This document shows positions 46,992 through 56,010 of a stretch of 64,000 bases of DNA, one piece after another. The notes beneath the pieces are model-generated. The model was given only the letters and a program-made list of their open reading frames with translations. It was not told where the DNA came from and searched no databases. The DNA lies in contig JYOD01000015.1 in NCBI GenBank assembly GCA_000955785.1, forward strand, positions 1 through 64,000, written 5' to 3'. The translations under genes and the position numbers were made by a program. Source of the stretch: Burkholderiaceae bacterium 16. Lineage in GTDB: Bacteria > Pseudomonadota > Gammaproteobacteria > Burkholderiales > Burkholderiaceae. Numbering within the stretch: position 1 is the first letter of the stretch; each line of letters starts with the position of its first letter.

Positions 46992-47150
46992 TTCCGTCGA
47001 ACGAGTTCATCGGGAAAATCGTACGGCAAAACGGCGCCGCCGGGGCAGTATTCATGCACAGCATCTCATCGCATTCCCGAAACCCTTTTTGTTTGCGGTG
47101 CCATCGGCCAGGCAACCAGTCCTGCGGTGGCCCTGTCACCGGAGAACGTC

Positions 47151-48140
47151 ATGACCCTCATCCACCGCATGGCACGCCATATCAGCGTCGCGGTACTCAT
47201 GTCCGGCGTCGCCGCGCTCACATTCGCTGCGTTCGCCTTCGTGGCGCCCGCCAGCGCGGCGGAGCGCGCCGGCAGCAGCGCGGTCCGGCCACATACGATC
47301 CACGCAAACGGCGTCGCGTTGCACTATCTTGAAACCGGGCAAGGCAGCGGCACGCCCGTCGTGCTGCTGCACGGCTACGCGGAAACCAGCCATATGTGGC
47401 TGCCGCTGATGACGCGGCTCGGCGATAAGCGTGTCGTGATCGCACCGGACCTGCGCGGCGCCGGCGCGTCGGAAGTCACGCCGTCGGGCTATGAGAAGAA
47501 GAACCTCGCGCAGGATATTCACGCAATGGTCCAGGCGCTTGGCTACCGCAAGGTCAACATCGTCGGCCACGATATCGGCCTGATGGTGGCCTACGCCTAC
47601 GCGGCGCAGTACCCGGACGAAGTGGAGAGCGTGACGCTGATGGATGCGTTCCTGCCCGGCGTGGGCGACTGGCAGAAGGTCTGGCTGCTGCGCGACAAGT
47701 GGCACTTCAATTTCTACGGCGATACGCCGGAGAAGCTGGTGAAGGGACGCGAGCGCACGTACTTCGAGCACTTCTGGAACGACTTCGCCGCCGACCCGGC
47801 GCACTCGGTGCCGGAAGCCAACCGGCAGCTCTACGCCGCGGCCTACGCCCGGCCTGGCCGGATGCGCGCGGGCTTCGAATTCTTCCATGCGTTCCCGCAG
47901 GATGCGGAGGATTTCGCAGCCCTGGCGAAGCAGCCGCTGCCGATGCCCATGCTGGTGCTGGCCGGCGAGAAGGCATCGGGCAATTTCCTGATCGACCAGG
48001 CACGCCTTGTCGCCATCCATGTGCAAGGCGTGATCGTCAAGGGCTCGGGACACTGGCTGATGGAAGAAGCGCCGGGGCAGACCATCCCGGCCATCGTGAG
48101 CTTCATCAACGCACCGTCGCAAGCGGTTAGCGCCGACTGA
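47151..48140 (+). CDS. Exported alpha/beta hydrolase (epoxide hydrolase/dehalogenase-like)
   Basis: A 329-residue alpha/beta-fold hydrolase with a signal segment at residues 1-37 (…APASAA). The nucleophile elbow reads VGHDIGLMV, giving Asp141. That is the haloalkane dehalogenase/epoxide hydrolase type, not the Ser of esterases. The oxyanion region is LLHGYAETSHMW (72-83) and the catalytic His lies in GSGHWLMEE near the C-terminus. GGAGAACGTC supports the start. It is the first of three same-strand genes with a glutathione transferase and a second hydrolase. Confidence 0.85.
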   Translation: MTLIHRMARHISVAVLMSGVAALTFAAFAFVAPASAAERAGSSAVRPHTIHANGVALHYLETGQGSGTPVVLLHGYAETSHMWLPLMTRLGDKRVVIAPDLRGAGASEVTPSGYEKKNLAQDIHAMVQALGYRKVNIVGHDIGLMVAYAYAAQYPDEVESVTLMDAFLPGVGDWQKVWLLRDKWHFNFYGDTPEKLVKGRERTYFEHFWNDFAADPAHSVPEANRQLYAAAYARPGRMRAGFEFFHAFPQDAEDFAALAKQPLPMPMLVLAGEKASGNFLIDQARLVAIHVQGVIVKGSGHWLMEEAPGQTIPAIVSFINAPSQAVSAD

Positions 48141-48178
48141 ACAATCTGACGCATCATCGCGTCACCAGGAGTATCGAA

Positions 48179-49162
48179 ATGGGACTGCTCGTCAACGGAA
48201 AATGGCAAGACCGCTGGTATGACACCATATCCACCGGGGGCCGCTTCGTCCGCAAGGACGCGGCCTTCCGCAACTGGGTAACGCCCGACGGCGCGGCCGG
48301 CCCGAGCGGCGTTGGCGGCTTCAGGGCCGAAGCCGGCCGCTATCATCTCTACGTGAGCCTGGCATGCCCGTGGGCGCACCGCACGCTGATCATGCGTGCC
48401 CTGAAAGGGCTCGAAGGCATGATCAGCGTCTCCACCGTCCACTGGTTGATGCGGGGCGAGGGCTGGACCTTCGCCGAGGGCCCGGGCGTGGTCCCCGACA
48501 CGGTCAACGACGCGCGCCTGCTGCACCAGGTCTATACCGCGGCCGCCCCGGACTACACCGGGCGCGTTACCGTGCCCGTGCTGTGGGACAAGACGCGATC
48601 GACCATCGTCAGCAACGAGTCGTCGGAGATCATCCGGATGTTCAACGCGGCCTTCGATCACCTGGGCGCAAGGGCCGGCGACTACTATCCGGAGGCATTG
48701 CGCAGCGAGATCGACGAGGTCAATGCGAGGGTGTACGACACCGTGAACAACGGTGTCTACAAATCCGGATTCGCCACCACGCAAGCCGCCTATGAAGAGG
48801 CGGTCGCGCCGCTGTTCGAGACGCTCGACTGGCTTGAGCAGCGCCTGGGGACGCGACGCTTCCTGACCGGCGATGCTCTCACGGAGGCTGATATCCGCCT
48901 GTTTACAACACTGGTCCGCTTTGATGCGGTCTATGTCGGCCACTTCAAATGCAACCTGCGCCGCATTGCCGACTACACGAACCTCGCGGCTTACACGCGG
49001 GATATCTACCAGCTTCCCGGCATTGCGGAGACGGTCAATATCGAGCACATCAAGTGGCACTATTACGAGAGCCATCTCTCGATCAATCCTTCCGGCGTAG
49101 TGCCGGCGGGTCCCGTGCTTGATTTCGCCTCGCCGCCGGACCGCGCACGGCAGGCATCATAG
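48179..49162 (+). CDS. Glutathionyl-hydroquinone reductase (Xi-class GST)
   Basis: A 327-residue glutathione transferase of the YqjG/PcpF type, which reductively removes glutathione from glutathionyl-hydroquinones. The diagnostic N-terminal motif is LACPWAHRTL with catalytic Cys63. The C-terminal domain includes ALTEADIRLFTTLVRFD and ends with the HYYESH segment. It lies 38 bp after the Asp-nucleophile hydrolase, which suggests joint use on electrophilic, perhaps halogenated or quinone, compounds. Confidence 0.9.
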   Translation: MGLLVNGKWQDRWYDTISTGGRFVRKDAAFRNWVTPDGAAGPSGVGGFRAEAGRYHLYVSLACPWAHRTLIMRALKGLEGMISVSTVHWLMRGEGWTFAEGPGVVPDTVNDARLLHQVYTAAAPDYTGRVTVPVLWDKTRSTIVSNESSEIIRMFNAAFDHLGARAGDYYPEALRSEIDEVNARVYDTVNNGVYKSGFATTQAAYEEAVAPLFETLDWLEQRLGTRRFLTGDALTEADIRLFTTLVRFDAVYVGHFKCNLRRIADYTNLAAYTRDIYQLPGIAETVNIEHIKWHYYESHLSINPSGVVPAGPVLDFASPPDRARQAS

Positions 49163-49279
49163 CTAGTCAGCGCGTGCGGCATCTGTTGCACGGCGCTTTC
49201 GTTCATACTTCGGGAGCTTGCCCGCGTGCGCGGGTGCCTGCGCTTTCCGACCTTCTCTTTGCCAGCGAGTCCAGCCGCC

Positions 49280-50317
49280 ATGATGCTCCATCGCCAATTC
49301 TTGTTCGCCGTGCTCATCGCCGCCACCGTCGCCGCGTCCCCGGCCGTGCTGGCCGCCGCGGCTGACGATGGGCCGGCATACGGGCCCGAACTGCAAGGTT
49401 TTGACTACCCGGCCCCGGTCCGGCAGTTCGCGTTCACCTCGCAGGGCGAGGCGATGCATATGGCCTACATGGACATCAAGCCGGAGCACGCCAACGGCCG
49501 TACCGCGGTTTTGCTGCACGGAAAGAACTTCTGCGCGGCGACCTGGGACGGCACCATCAAGGTACTCAGCGCGGCCGGCTATCGTGTTATCGCGCCTGAC
49601 CAGATCGGTTTTTGCAAGTCCAGCAAGCCGGCGCGCTATCAGTACTCCTTCCAGCAGCTCGCGCGCAATACCCACGCCTTGCTCGAATCGGTCTGCGTCG
49701 GCCAGGCCACGGTGATCGGCCATTCGACTGGCGGCATGCTGGCCATGCGCTACGCGCTGATGTACCCGCAGCAAACGGAGCAGCTTGCGCTGGTCAACCC
49801 GATCGGCCTCGAAGACTGGAAGGCGAAGGGCGTGCCTTCGCTGTCGGTCGACCAATGGTACGCACGTGAGCTGGCCACCAGTGCCGACAAGATTCGCGGC
49901 TACGAGCAGGCAACCTACTATGTGGGCACGTGGCGTCCCGAGTACGAGCCGTGGGTGCAGATGCTGGCGGGCATGAACCGTGGTCCGGGCAAGCAGCAGG
50001 TGGCCTGGAATTCCGCGCTGATCTACGACATGATCTTTACGCAGCCCGTCGTGTACGAGCTGGGCGCGCTCAAGACGCAGACCCTTCTGCTGATCGGCGA
50101 CAAGGACACCACCGCGATCGCCAAGGACGCCGCACCACCCGAAGTCCGCGCGAAAGTCGGCAACTATCCGGCGCTGGCGCAGCTCACCCTGAAGGCGCTG
50201 CCGAATGCGAAACTGGTCGAGTTTCCGGAGCTGGGCCACGCGCCGCAGATGCAGGATCCCCAGGCCTTCCACAAGGCGCTGCTCGATGGTCTTTCGGCAT
50301 TGCCCGCGAGCCGGTAG
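49280..50317 (+). CDS. Exported alpha/beta hydrolase (Ser type)
   Basis: A 345-residue alpha/beta hydrolase with a signal peptide at about residues 1-27 (…VLAAAA). The nucleophile elbow is VIGHSTGGM, giving Ser149, unlike the Asp of the neighbour at 47151. The oxyanion strand is VLLHGKNFCAATW and the final His is in PELGHAPQMQ. Twin ATGs (49280 and 49283) are equally plausible starts. It follows the glutathione transferase by 117 bp. Confidence 0.87.
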   Translation: MMLHRQFLFAVLIAATVAASPAVLAAAADDGPAYGPELQGFDYPAPVRQFAFTSQGEAMHMAYMDIKPEHANGRTAVLLHGKNFCAATWDGTIKVLSAAGYRVIAPDQIGFCKSSKPARYQYSFQQLARNTHALLESVCVGQATVIGHSTGGMLAMRYALMYPQQTEQLALVNPIGLEDWKAKGVPSLSVDQWYARELATSADKIRGYEQATYYVGTWRPEYEPWVQMLAGMNRGPGKQQVAWNSALIYDMIFTQPVVYELGALKTQTLLLIGDKDTTAIAKDAAPPEVRAKVGNYPALAQLTLKALPNAKLVEFPELGHAPQMQDPQAFHKALLDGLSALPASR

Positions 50318-50455
50318 CGCGAACCGCGGGTGAGTGCCGTCAAGTCGTCGGCAGGTAAAGTGCCTCGGCCTGCTTGCGGCACGTGGGCTATGCCTGCTCA
50401 AACCATGGAGCGTGCACCGGCATGCTGGCCGCCAGGCAGGGACCGGCAGGGCCGC

Positions 50456-53056
50456 TCAGGGCATCATCAGCTTGATCGGCTTGGTCAGTGTTTGCCTGGT
50501 GGTGGCATAGCCGGCCCAGGGATCCTCTTGCTGCGCGCGGATGCGTTCGTGCAGATTGGTGACGGTCCACCGCGCGCTGGATTCGATGCTGTCCAGCTCG
50601 GCCCAGTCCAGGGGCACGGAGACGCCAAGCCCGGGACGCGCCCGCACGGAAAAGGCGGCCGCCGTGGTGGCGCCGAAACCGTTGCGCAGGTAGTCGATAA
50701 AGGTCTTGCCGACGCGGTTGCGGGGCCCGCTCCTGGCCACGAAGCGTTCCGGCACGATGCTGGCCATGTGCAACACGACTTGCCTGGCGAATTCCTTGAC
50801 GGTCTCCCAGTCGTGGCGCGCGGAGATCGGCACTACTACGTGGAGGCCCTTGCCACCGCTGGTCTTCAGGAAGCTGCGCAGGCCCAGCTCATCCAGCACG
50901 GTCTTCATCATCGCGGCGCCTTCGCGTACGTGTTTCCACGGCACCCCTTCGCCGGGATCCAGGTCGAAGACCACCCGGTCCGGGCTGGCAAGCACGCGCT
51001 TGTTGGCATTCCATGTATGGAACTCGATCACGTTGAACCGGGCTGCCGCGACGATGCCCGCTTCCGTGGCAATTTCAAGCAAGGGCGGATGGTCCGGCCA
51101 TAGCGCGGGATCGAGCGTGTTGATGCCGGGCATGCGCAATGCATCCCCGTGCTTCTGGAAGAACAGCTCGCCGCCGATGCCGCTGGGGCCGCGCACCAGC
51201 GCCACGGGCCGTCCGCGCAGATGCGGCAGCAGCAGCGGGGCGATGGCCTCGTAGTACCCCACGAGGTCGCCTTTGGTCAATCCGGTCGAGGCATCGATGA
51301 CGCGCCCGGCATGGCTGATGCGCACGCGCGGTGCGGCAGATGGTTCGGGCGTTGCCTTGGCTGTCCCGGTGGAGCGTGTTGCAGGCTTGTTGTTGTGCTT
51401 CCGCTTGTCATCCGGCCCGATCTGCGCGGCGCGTTCCACCGAGACCGCGGCGGCCGGCTTGTCGGTGCGCAGGCCGTGGAATACGGCATGGCGCACACGG
51501 CCTTCCTGCGTCCAGCTGTCGAAGGAAATCTCGGCCACGAGCTTTGGTTTCACCCAGTGCGATGGCATCCTGCCTGCCGGCTCGCCCGCGCAAGCGGAAT
51601 CCAGCGGCGAGGCGTCCTGCCGCAGGGCAACGAGCTTGCGCGCAAGGCTGGACAACGTATCCGCATCGAAGCCAGTCCCGACCTTGCCGGCATAGCGCAG
51701 CCGCCCGCGCTCGTCATGCACGCCGAGCAGCAGCGCGCCGATCCCCTGGCGGGAGCCGGCGGGATCGGTATAGCCGACTACCAGGAACTCCTGGCGCTGC
51801 GTGCACTTCAGCTTGATCCAGGAGCGCGAGCGGCCCGACACGTAGGGCGCATCGGCACGCTTGCCGATCACGCCTTCGAGCCGGAGCTTGCAGGCAGCCG
51901 GCAGCAACTCGGCGGCGCTGGCCTCGAAGCTCTCGCTAAAGCGCAGGTGATCGGAAGGCCTGGCTGTCAGCGCGCGGCGCAACATGTCCCTGCGCACGGA
52001 TAGCGGCACCTTGCGCAGGTCGAAGCCGTTGCAATACGGCAGGTCGAACAGGAAGTACCGGATTTTGTCGAGTTGCGCGTTTTCAAATGCATTCTGCAGG
52101 GCCTGGAAATCGGTCCTGCCGTGCTTGTCGGCGATCACGATCTCGCCGTCGAGCCAGCCGGACTGCAGGCCAAGGCCTGCGACAGCCTGCGCCAGTCCGC
52201 GCAGCTTGCCGGTCCAGTCGTTGCCGTTGCGCGTGAACAGGCGCACCTTCTTGCCATCGACGCGGGCGAGCAAGCGGTAGCCGTCGAATTTGATCTCATA
52301 TAGCCATTCGTCATCGGCCGCCGGTGGTTTGTCGACCAGGGTCGCCAGTTGCGGTGCCAGCAAGAGAGGCAGGGCGGCCGACCTGGCGGCGGGCGGCATA
52401 TCGTTGGGACCCGGGGAGGCCGTGGCCTGGCTGACGGCGCTTGCGGCCTTGCGTTCCGCGTTTTGCGCCGATTTCCCCGCTGGCTTCGCGCTGGCTTTGC
52501 GCTTGCCGGGCAGCACACTGTCGGGTAGTGCTTCCACGATGTCGAATGACGACGCCGCGCGCGCTTCTTCGTCGCGCTCCTTGATCAGCAGCCAGGCGGG
52601 CTTGTCCGCATCCTGATCGCGCCTTGCGTGCATGCGCACCAGCGTCCAGTGCCCGTGCAGTTTTTTTCCATGCAGGGAGAACTTCAGCTTGCCTTCGCGG
52701 TATCCCGCATGCGGGTCGCCGGTGGGCACCCAGGTGCCGCGATCCCACACGATGACCGTACCCGCGCCGTATTGCCCCGGAGGAATCACGCCCTCGAAGG
52801 AGCCATAGTCGAGCGGGTGGTCCTCGACCTGCACAGCCATGCGCTTGTCGGCAGGGTCCAGGCTTGGTCCCCTGGGCACCGCCCAGCTTTTCAGCGTACC
52901 GTCGAGTTCCAGGCGAAAGTCGTAGTGCAGGCGCCGGGCCGCGTGTTTTTGCACGACGAAGGACAGCCTGGCGGCAGGCTTGACCTTTGTCCCCCTGGGC
53001 TCGCTGGTGACGCTGAAGTCACGTTTCTGGTGGTATTTTTCCAATGGTCCTGGCAT
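50456..53056 (-). CDS. ligD: Multidomain DNA ligase LigD (PE-LIG-POL)
   Basis: An 866-residue ATP-dependent ligase of bacterial end joining. The 3'-phosphoesterase domain (about residues 1-150) has HAARRLHYDFRLE and VEDHPLDY. The ligase domain (about 225-535) has the adenylated Lys256 in EIKFDGYR. The primase-polymerase domain (about 570-866) has VVFDLDPGEG and TSGGKGLHVVVP. The order matches Pseudomonas LigD. Lys/Ala-rich linkers (about 183-215) separate domains. No ku gene lies in the window. The start at 53056 gives MPGPLEKYHQKRDF, the usual N-terminus, with an AAGG site. Confidence 0.93.
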   Translation of the reverse strand: MPGPLEKYHQKRDFSVTSEPRGTKVKPAARLSFVVQKHAARRLHYDFRLELDGTLKSWAVPRGPSLDPADKRMAVQVEDHPLDYGSFEGVIPPGQYGAGTVIVWDRGTWVPTGDPHAGYREGKLKFSLHGKKLHGHWTLVRMHARRDQDADKPAWLLIKERDEEARAASSFDIVEALPDSVLPGKRKASAKPAGKSAQNAERKAASAVSQATASPGPNDMPPAARSAALPLLLAPQLATLVDKPPAADDEWLYEIKFDGYRLLARVDGKKVRLFTRNGNDWTGKLRGLAQAVAGLGLQSGWLDGEIVIADKHGRTDFQALQNAFENAQLDKIRYFLFDLPYCNGFDLRKVPLSVRRDMLRRALTARPSDHLRFSESFEASAAELLPAACKLRLEGVIGKRADAPYVSGRSRSWIKLKCTQRQEFLVVGYTDPAGSRQGIGALLLGVHDERGRLRYAGKVGTGFDADTLSSLARKLVALRQDASPLDSACAGEPAGRMPSHWVKPKLVAEISFDSWTQEGRVRHAVFHGLRTDKPAAAVSVERAAQIGPDDKRKHNNKPATRSTGTAKATPEPSAAPRVRISHAGRVIDASTGLTKGDLVGYYEAIAPLLLPHLRGRPVALVRGPSGIGGELFFQKHGDALRMPGINTLDPALWPDHPPLLEIATEAGIVAAARFNVIEFHTWNANKRVLASPDRVVFDLDPGEGVPWKHVREGAAMMKTVLDELGLRSFLKTSGGKGLHVVVPISARHDWETVKEFARQVVLHMASIVPERFVARSGPRNRVGKTFIDYLRNGFGATTAAAFSVRARPGLGVSVPLDWAELDSIESSARWTVTNLHERIRAQQEDPWAGYATTRQTLTKPIKLMMP

Positions 53057-53374
53057 CTCGTACACCTTGGAAGGTAGGTCAGCGATAGTCCGCGCAAGGC
53101 GGCCGGGGGAGCGGGGGGAATCAGCCCGGCCGGCAGGGTTGTGCGCAATGCGTCGCAGCAATCGTGCCCGGCACATCTGAAGATGTTAGCCAAGGGAATG
53201 AATCCTGCATGGAGACGGGGCACTTGCGCTTGTGCCGCGCCCAGGGCGCGCGAGTTGTCCCGCCTGCCAGGCCGCTGGCAGGCACTTACCGGACAAGGAT
53301 CCCCCAATTTGTATTTTCTACGATCCCCGCGGGCCACGATTTGCAATATATGCCGCGCTGCCGCCGCTTTGATA
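53057..53374. other. Intergenic region upstream of ligD
   Basis: 318 bp between divergent ligD and a small exported-protein gene. I see no supportable coding frame, tRNA or strong palindrome. It should hold the promoters of both. Confidence 0.5.
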
Positions 53375-53728
53375 ATGTCCATGATGGGCAGGAAGCCATC
53401 GGCCCGCCAGGCATGGCAGGTAGCGCTCGGCCTTGCCGCCGTCGCACTCGGTCTGTGGGCAGGCGTCGCCTTCGCCGAGGTGGCCGAGCCGGCGTCTTCC
53501 ATGGAGGCGGCGCATTGTGGGGATCTGATCGCGATCGTGCGGGATAGCCTGGATAGGGAGGTGGCGGTGTCTTGTGGCCGCTCCGGCGCTTCATCGTGCA
53601 GCGAGCGCAAGCGTGCCCTGCTTGCCATCACGACGTATATCCAGCAGCGCACTGCCGCCGGCGGCGACGATTGCGAGACATTGCTCGAGGTGAATCGCCG
53701 GCTGCGCGCGTTGCCCGCAAGGCACTGA
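53375..53728 (+). CDS. Small exported protein of unknown function
   Basis: A 117-residue product not recognised by family. It begins with a short basic stretch and a hydrophobic segment (about residues 13-33, QVALGLAAVALGLWAGVAFA), likely a cleavable signal or anchor. Four cysteines follow in the mature part (CGD, CGR, CSE, CET), possibly two disulfides. Alternative ATGs lie two and three codons on. It diverges from ligD. Confidence 0.5.
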   Translation: MSMMGRKPSARQAWQVALGLAAVALGLWAGVAFAEVAEPASSMEAAHCGDLIAIVRDSLDREVAVSCGRSGASSCSERKRALLAITTYIQQRTAAGGDDCETLLEVNRRLRALPARH

Positions 53729-53896
53729 CAAATCCTGTCCACGACAAGCTGTTGCAATGCGGCCCGGGCGGTGCCGCATTGCCATGGCGGCTGGCCAGAT
53801 GCCGGCAGAGGGCGTGGCGGTGCTACCATTCGCGCTGCTTGCCAGCGTGGGCATCATGCCCAGGCGGCGGACTTCGACTTTTGCAGGGGAATCTGG

Positions 53897-54091
53897 ATGG
53901 ATCCGACAGTAGTGATCAGCACCTTCGAGCGCATTGCCAATGACGAGACGGTCGAGCTATCGGTGGACGACGCCGTGGCGGGACTGGCAGCGCTGCTCGC
54001 CAGCGAGACGTTTTCCGACGCGGCGCGGGCGCTGCTGGAAAAGGTGGGCGCCACGCTCTATCGCGTGAGCGTGGACGGCCACCCGGACTAG
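53897..54091 (+). CDS. Small acidic protein of unknown function
   Basis: A 64-residue protein with no signal or membrane segment, rich in Asp, Glu, Ala and Val, starting MDPTVVISTFERIANDE and probably all-helical. An AGGGGAAT site 8 bp before the ATG supports translation. It converges on the lipid A acyltransferase. No family was recognised. Confidence 0.55.
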   Translation: MDPTVVISTFERIANDETVELSVDDAVAGLAALLASETFSDAARALLEKVGATLYRVSVDGHPD

Positions 54092-54126
54092 ACGGCGGCC
54101 GCTCGCACGGGTGGGGCGGTGCCGTC

Positions 54127-55005
54127 TCAATAGACGGGCGCCTCGCCATCCGGGCGGTGCTTGAAGCGGCGGTGCACCCAGTAGTATTGCTCCGGCATGG
54201 CGCGCACCTGGGTTTCCAGGAATGCGTTCATGCGCAGCGCGTCGGCCTTCTCGTCGCCCGAGGGATAGCCCGCCATCGCATCGAATATCTTCAGCTTGTA
54301 GCCGCGGTAGCCGGGCAGGACCGAGGTTGTGAACGGCACGACACGCGCACCGCTAAGCGTGGCGAGGCGGGATACCGAGGTAAGCGTGCAGGCCTGGACG
54401 TTGAAGAACGGCACGAATACCGAGTCGCGCAAGCCAAAATCCATGTCCGCGGCGAGCATCAGCGGCGTGCCTGATTTAAGCGCCCGCAGTGCCTGCCGCA
54501 CGCTGCCGTTGCGCGGGATCATCTCGGTGCCGAACCTGCCGCGCTGCTGCCTCGCCAGGTGTTCCAGCAAGGGGTTGGACATCTTGGAGTAGAGCGAGGC
54601 CACCGGATGTCTGGTCGAGTAGAACATGCAGCCGGCCTCGATCGCCACGAAATGGAACCCCAGGAAAATGGTCGGTCCGGCGTCGGCATTGCCGAGTTCG
54701 ATGGCGGAGTCCAGTTCGACGAGGTCGTTCAGCCTGCCGGCGTCGCCATACCATTGCACGCCGCGCTCCAGATAGCTCCGGATCACATGGCTGAAATGTG
54801 CCTCGCCCAAAGCATGCCGGTGCGACTCGCTTGCATCCGGAAAGCACAACCGCAGGTTGGTCCGCACGACGCTGCGGCGCCGGCTCGGAATGCGATAGAG
54901 CAGGGCGCCAAGGCCCATGCCGATGCGTGCGCAAACGCAGTAGGGTAGCGCGGCGAGCAAACGCAGCAGGCTGATGGTGAAAAAAAGTCCGATGCGCTGG
55001 ATCAT
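54127..55005 (-). CDS. Lipid A biosynthesis acyltransferase (LpxL/HtrB family)
   Basis: A 292-residue inner-membrane acyltransferase that adds a secondary acyl chain to lipid A. The N-terminal hydrophobic anchor is residues 5-35 and the HX4E catalytic motif is FHFVAIEAG (His118, Glu123). The conserved NLRLCFPD and AADMDFGLRDSVFVPFF runs are present. The length is slightly below the E. coli enzyme (306). The start at 55005 was chosen over far-upstream Met codons that lie in non-conserved sequence. It may be a second, LpxL-like paralogue. Confidence 0.87.
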   Translation of the reverse strand: MIQRIGLFFTISLLRLLAALPYCVCARIGMGLGALLYRIPSRRRSVVRTNLRLCFPDASESHRHALGEAHFSHVIRSYLERGVQWYGDAGRLNDLVELDSAIELGNADAGPTIFLGFHFVAIEAGCMFYSTRHPVASLYSKMSNPLLEHLARQQRGRFGTEMIPRNGSVRQALRALKSGTPLMLAADMDFGLRDSVFVPFFNVQACTLTSVSRLATLSGARVVPFTTSVLPGYRGYKLKIFDAMAGYPSGDEKADALRMNAFLETQVRAMPEQYYWVHRRFKHRPDGEAPVY

Positions 55006-55162
55006 CCGGGTCCTGAAGATTACCGCGCCGCGTGCTTCGCGCCGCCGTAGCGCGGTTTGCGCGGGCGTGCGGCATGGTCTCAGTGAGATCGCGGCAGTGA
55101 GTGGTGAGGGCCAGCGGGAGCAGCGTGCCGACGATGATGGGAAAAGGCCCTGCCGGCCTATG

Positions 55163-55402
55163 TCACTGCAGGTCCTGTGCCAGCGTTTGTTGCAGGGCGA
55201 GTTGCCAGCCCTGCGTATCGACGTTCTTTTCGTCGCGGTAGATCCAGCTGGTGGTGCAAGTCTGGCACACGAAAGTGCTGATGGTGCTCGCGGGGCGGCG
55301 TGGCACCTTGATGCGCTGCGTGTCGGTGATCCTGAGCATGGCATGCCCCGGCGAACCACCTCGGTTGGCTTCGATGGCGAGGCAGGCTGGGCAAGGCGAC
55401 AT
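55163..55402 (-). CDS. Small zinc-ribbon-like protein of unknown function
   Basis: A 79-residue protein with two CxxC knuckles, MSPCPACLA and VCQTCTTSW, about 40 residues apart, the spacing of a zinc ribbon. The middle is basic (TQRIKVPRRPAS). The ribosome-binding site is poor and no family is recognised. It lies upstream of the lipid A acyltransferase on the same strand. Confidence 0.55.
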   Translation of the reverse strand: MSPCPACLAIEANRGGSPGHAMLRITDTQRIKVPRRPASTISTFVCQTCTTSWIYRDEKNVDTQGWQLALQQTLAQDLQ

Positions 55403-55710
55403 GCGGAATCCGGCAGCGGTAGGTGGGTGACTGTAGCACGTTCATGCGGCCACAAACCGTCACGGGCGAGGGTGCCTGGACGCTAAATCGGGCCCACCCG
55501 CCATCCTTGGCGCACTTTCTTTGCGGCCACGTTGACATGCTCCTTCCATGCCTGTATAAATGTTGATGCAGGATCTTTCAAGCGGTTACTCAGATGTTAT
55601 GGATCGTCCCTCCAAGCGGCGATTCGTTTGCTCCATGTTCCTTCCTTGATCGTCATGCCTGGTGAGCAACAGGCTCATCCAGAACTTTTAAGGTTTAAAG
55701 GATATCCAGC
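55403..55710 (+). other. cspA promoter and leader region
   Basis: 308 bp before the cold-shock gene with no other gene. An AT-richer stretch near 55550-55590 and a long untranslated leader ending in AAGGATATCC are consistent with a cold-responsive mRNA leader. No conserved cold-box sequence could be assigned by eye. Confidence 0.4.
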
Positions 55711-55914
55711 ATGGAAACCGGTACCGTCAAGTGGTTCAACGACTCCAAGGGCTTCGGCTTCATCACCCCTGACGCAGGTGGCAACGACCTGTTCGCGCAT
55801 TTCTCGGAAATTCAAGGCGGCGGTTTCAAGTCGCTGCAAGAAGGCCAGAAGGTGCGTTACGTCGCAGGCGTTGGCCAAAAGGGCCCCGCAGCGACCAAGA
55901 TCGAGCCGATCTGA
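55711..55914 (+). CDS. cspA: Cold-shock protein (CspA family)
   Basis: A 67-residue single OB-fold RNA chaperone. RNP1 is KGFGFI (13-18) and RNP2 is DLFAHFSE (27-34). Length and ends ([10 protein letters not shown] … AATKIEPI) are standard for beta-proteobacteria. The AAGGA site is 11 bp upstream. A textbook terminator follows 26 bp after the stop, so it is monocistronic. Confidence 0.96.
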   Translation: METGTVKWFNDSKGFGFITPDAGGNDLFAHFSEIQGGGFKSLQEGQKVRYVAGVGQKGPAATKIEPI

Positions 55915-55940
55915 TCGAGCCGAATCGAATCGCCTAGAAA

Positions 55941-55971
55941 AAGCCCCGCCTAGCGGGGCTTTTTTTTTTTT
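55941..55971 (+). terminator. Rho-independent terminator of cspA
   Basis: Stem agccccgc / gcggggct with a CTA loop followed by a run of 11 or 12 T, and an A-run on the left. Confidence 0.95.
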
Positions 55972-56010
55972 ACCGACCGGGAATCAGCGAGGCGCCTGCG
56001 CCAAATCATC

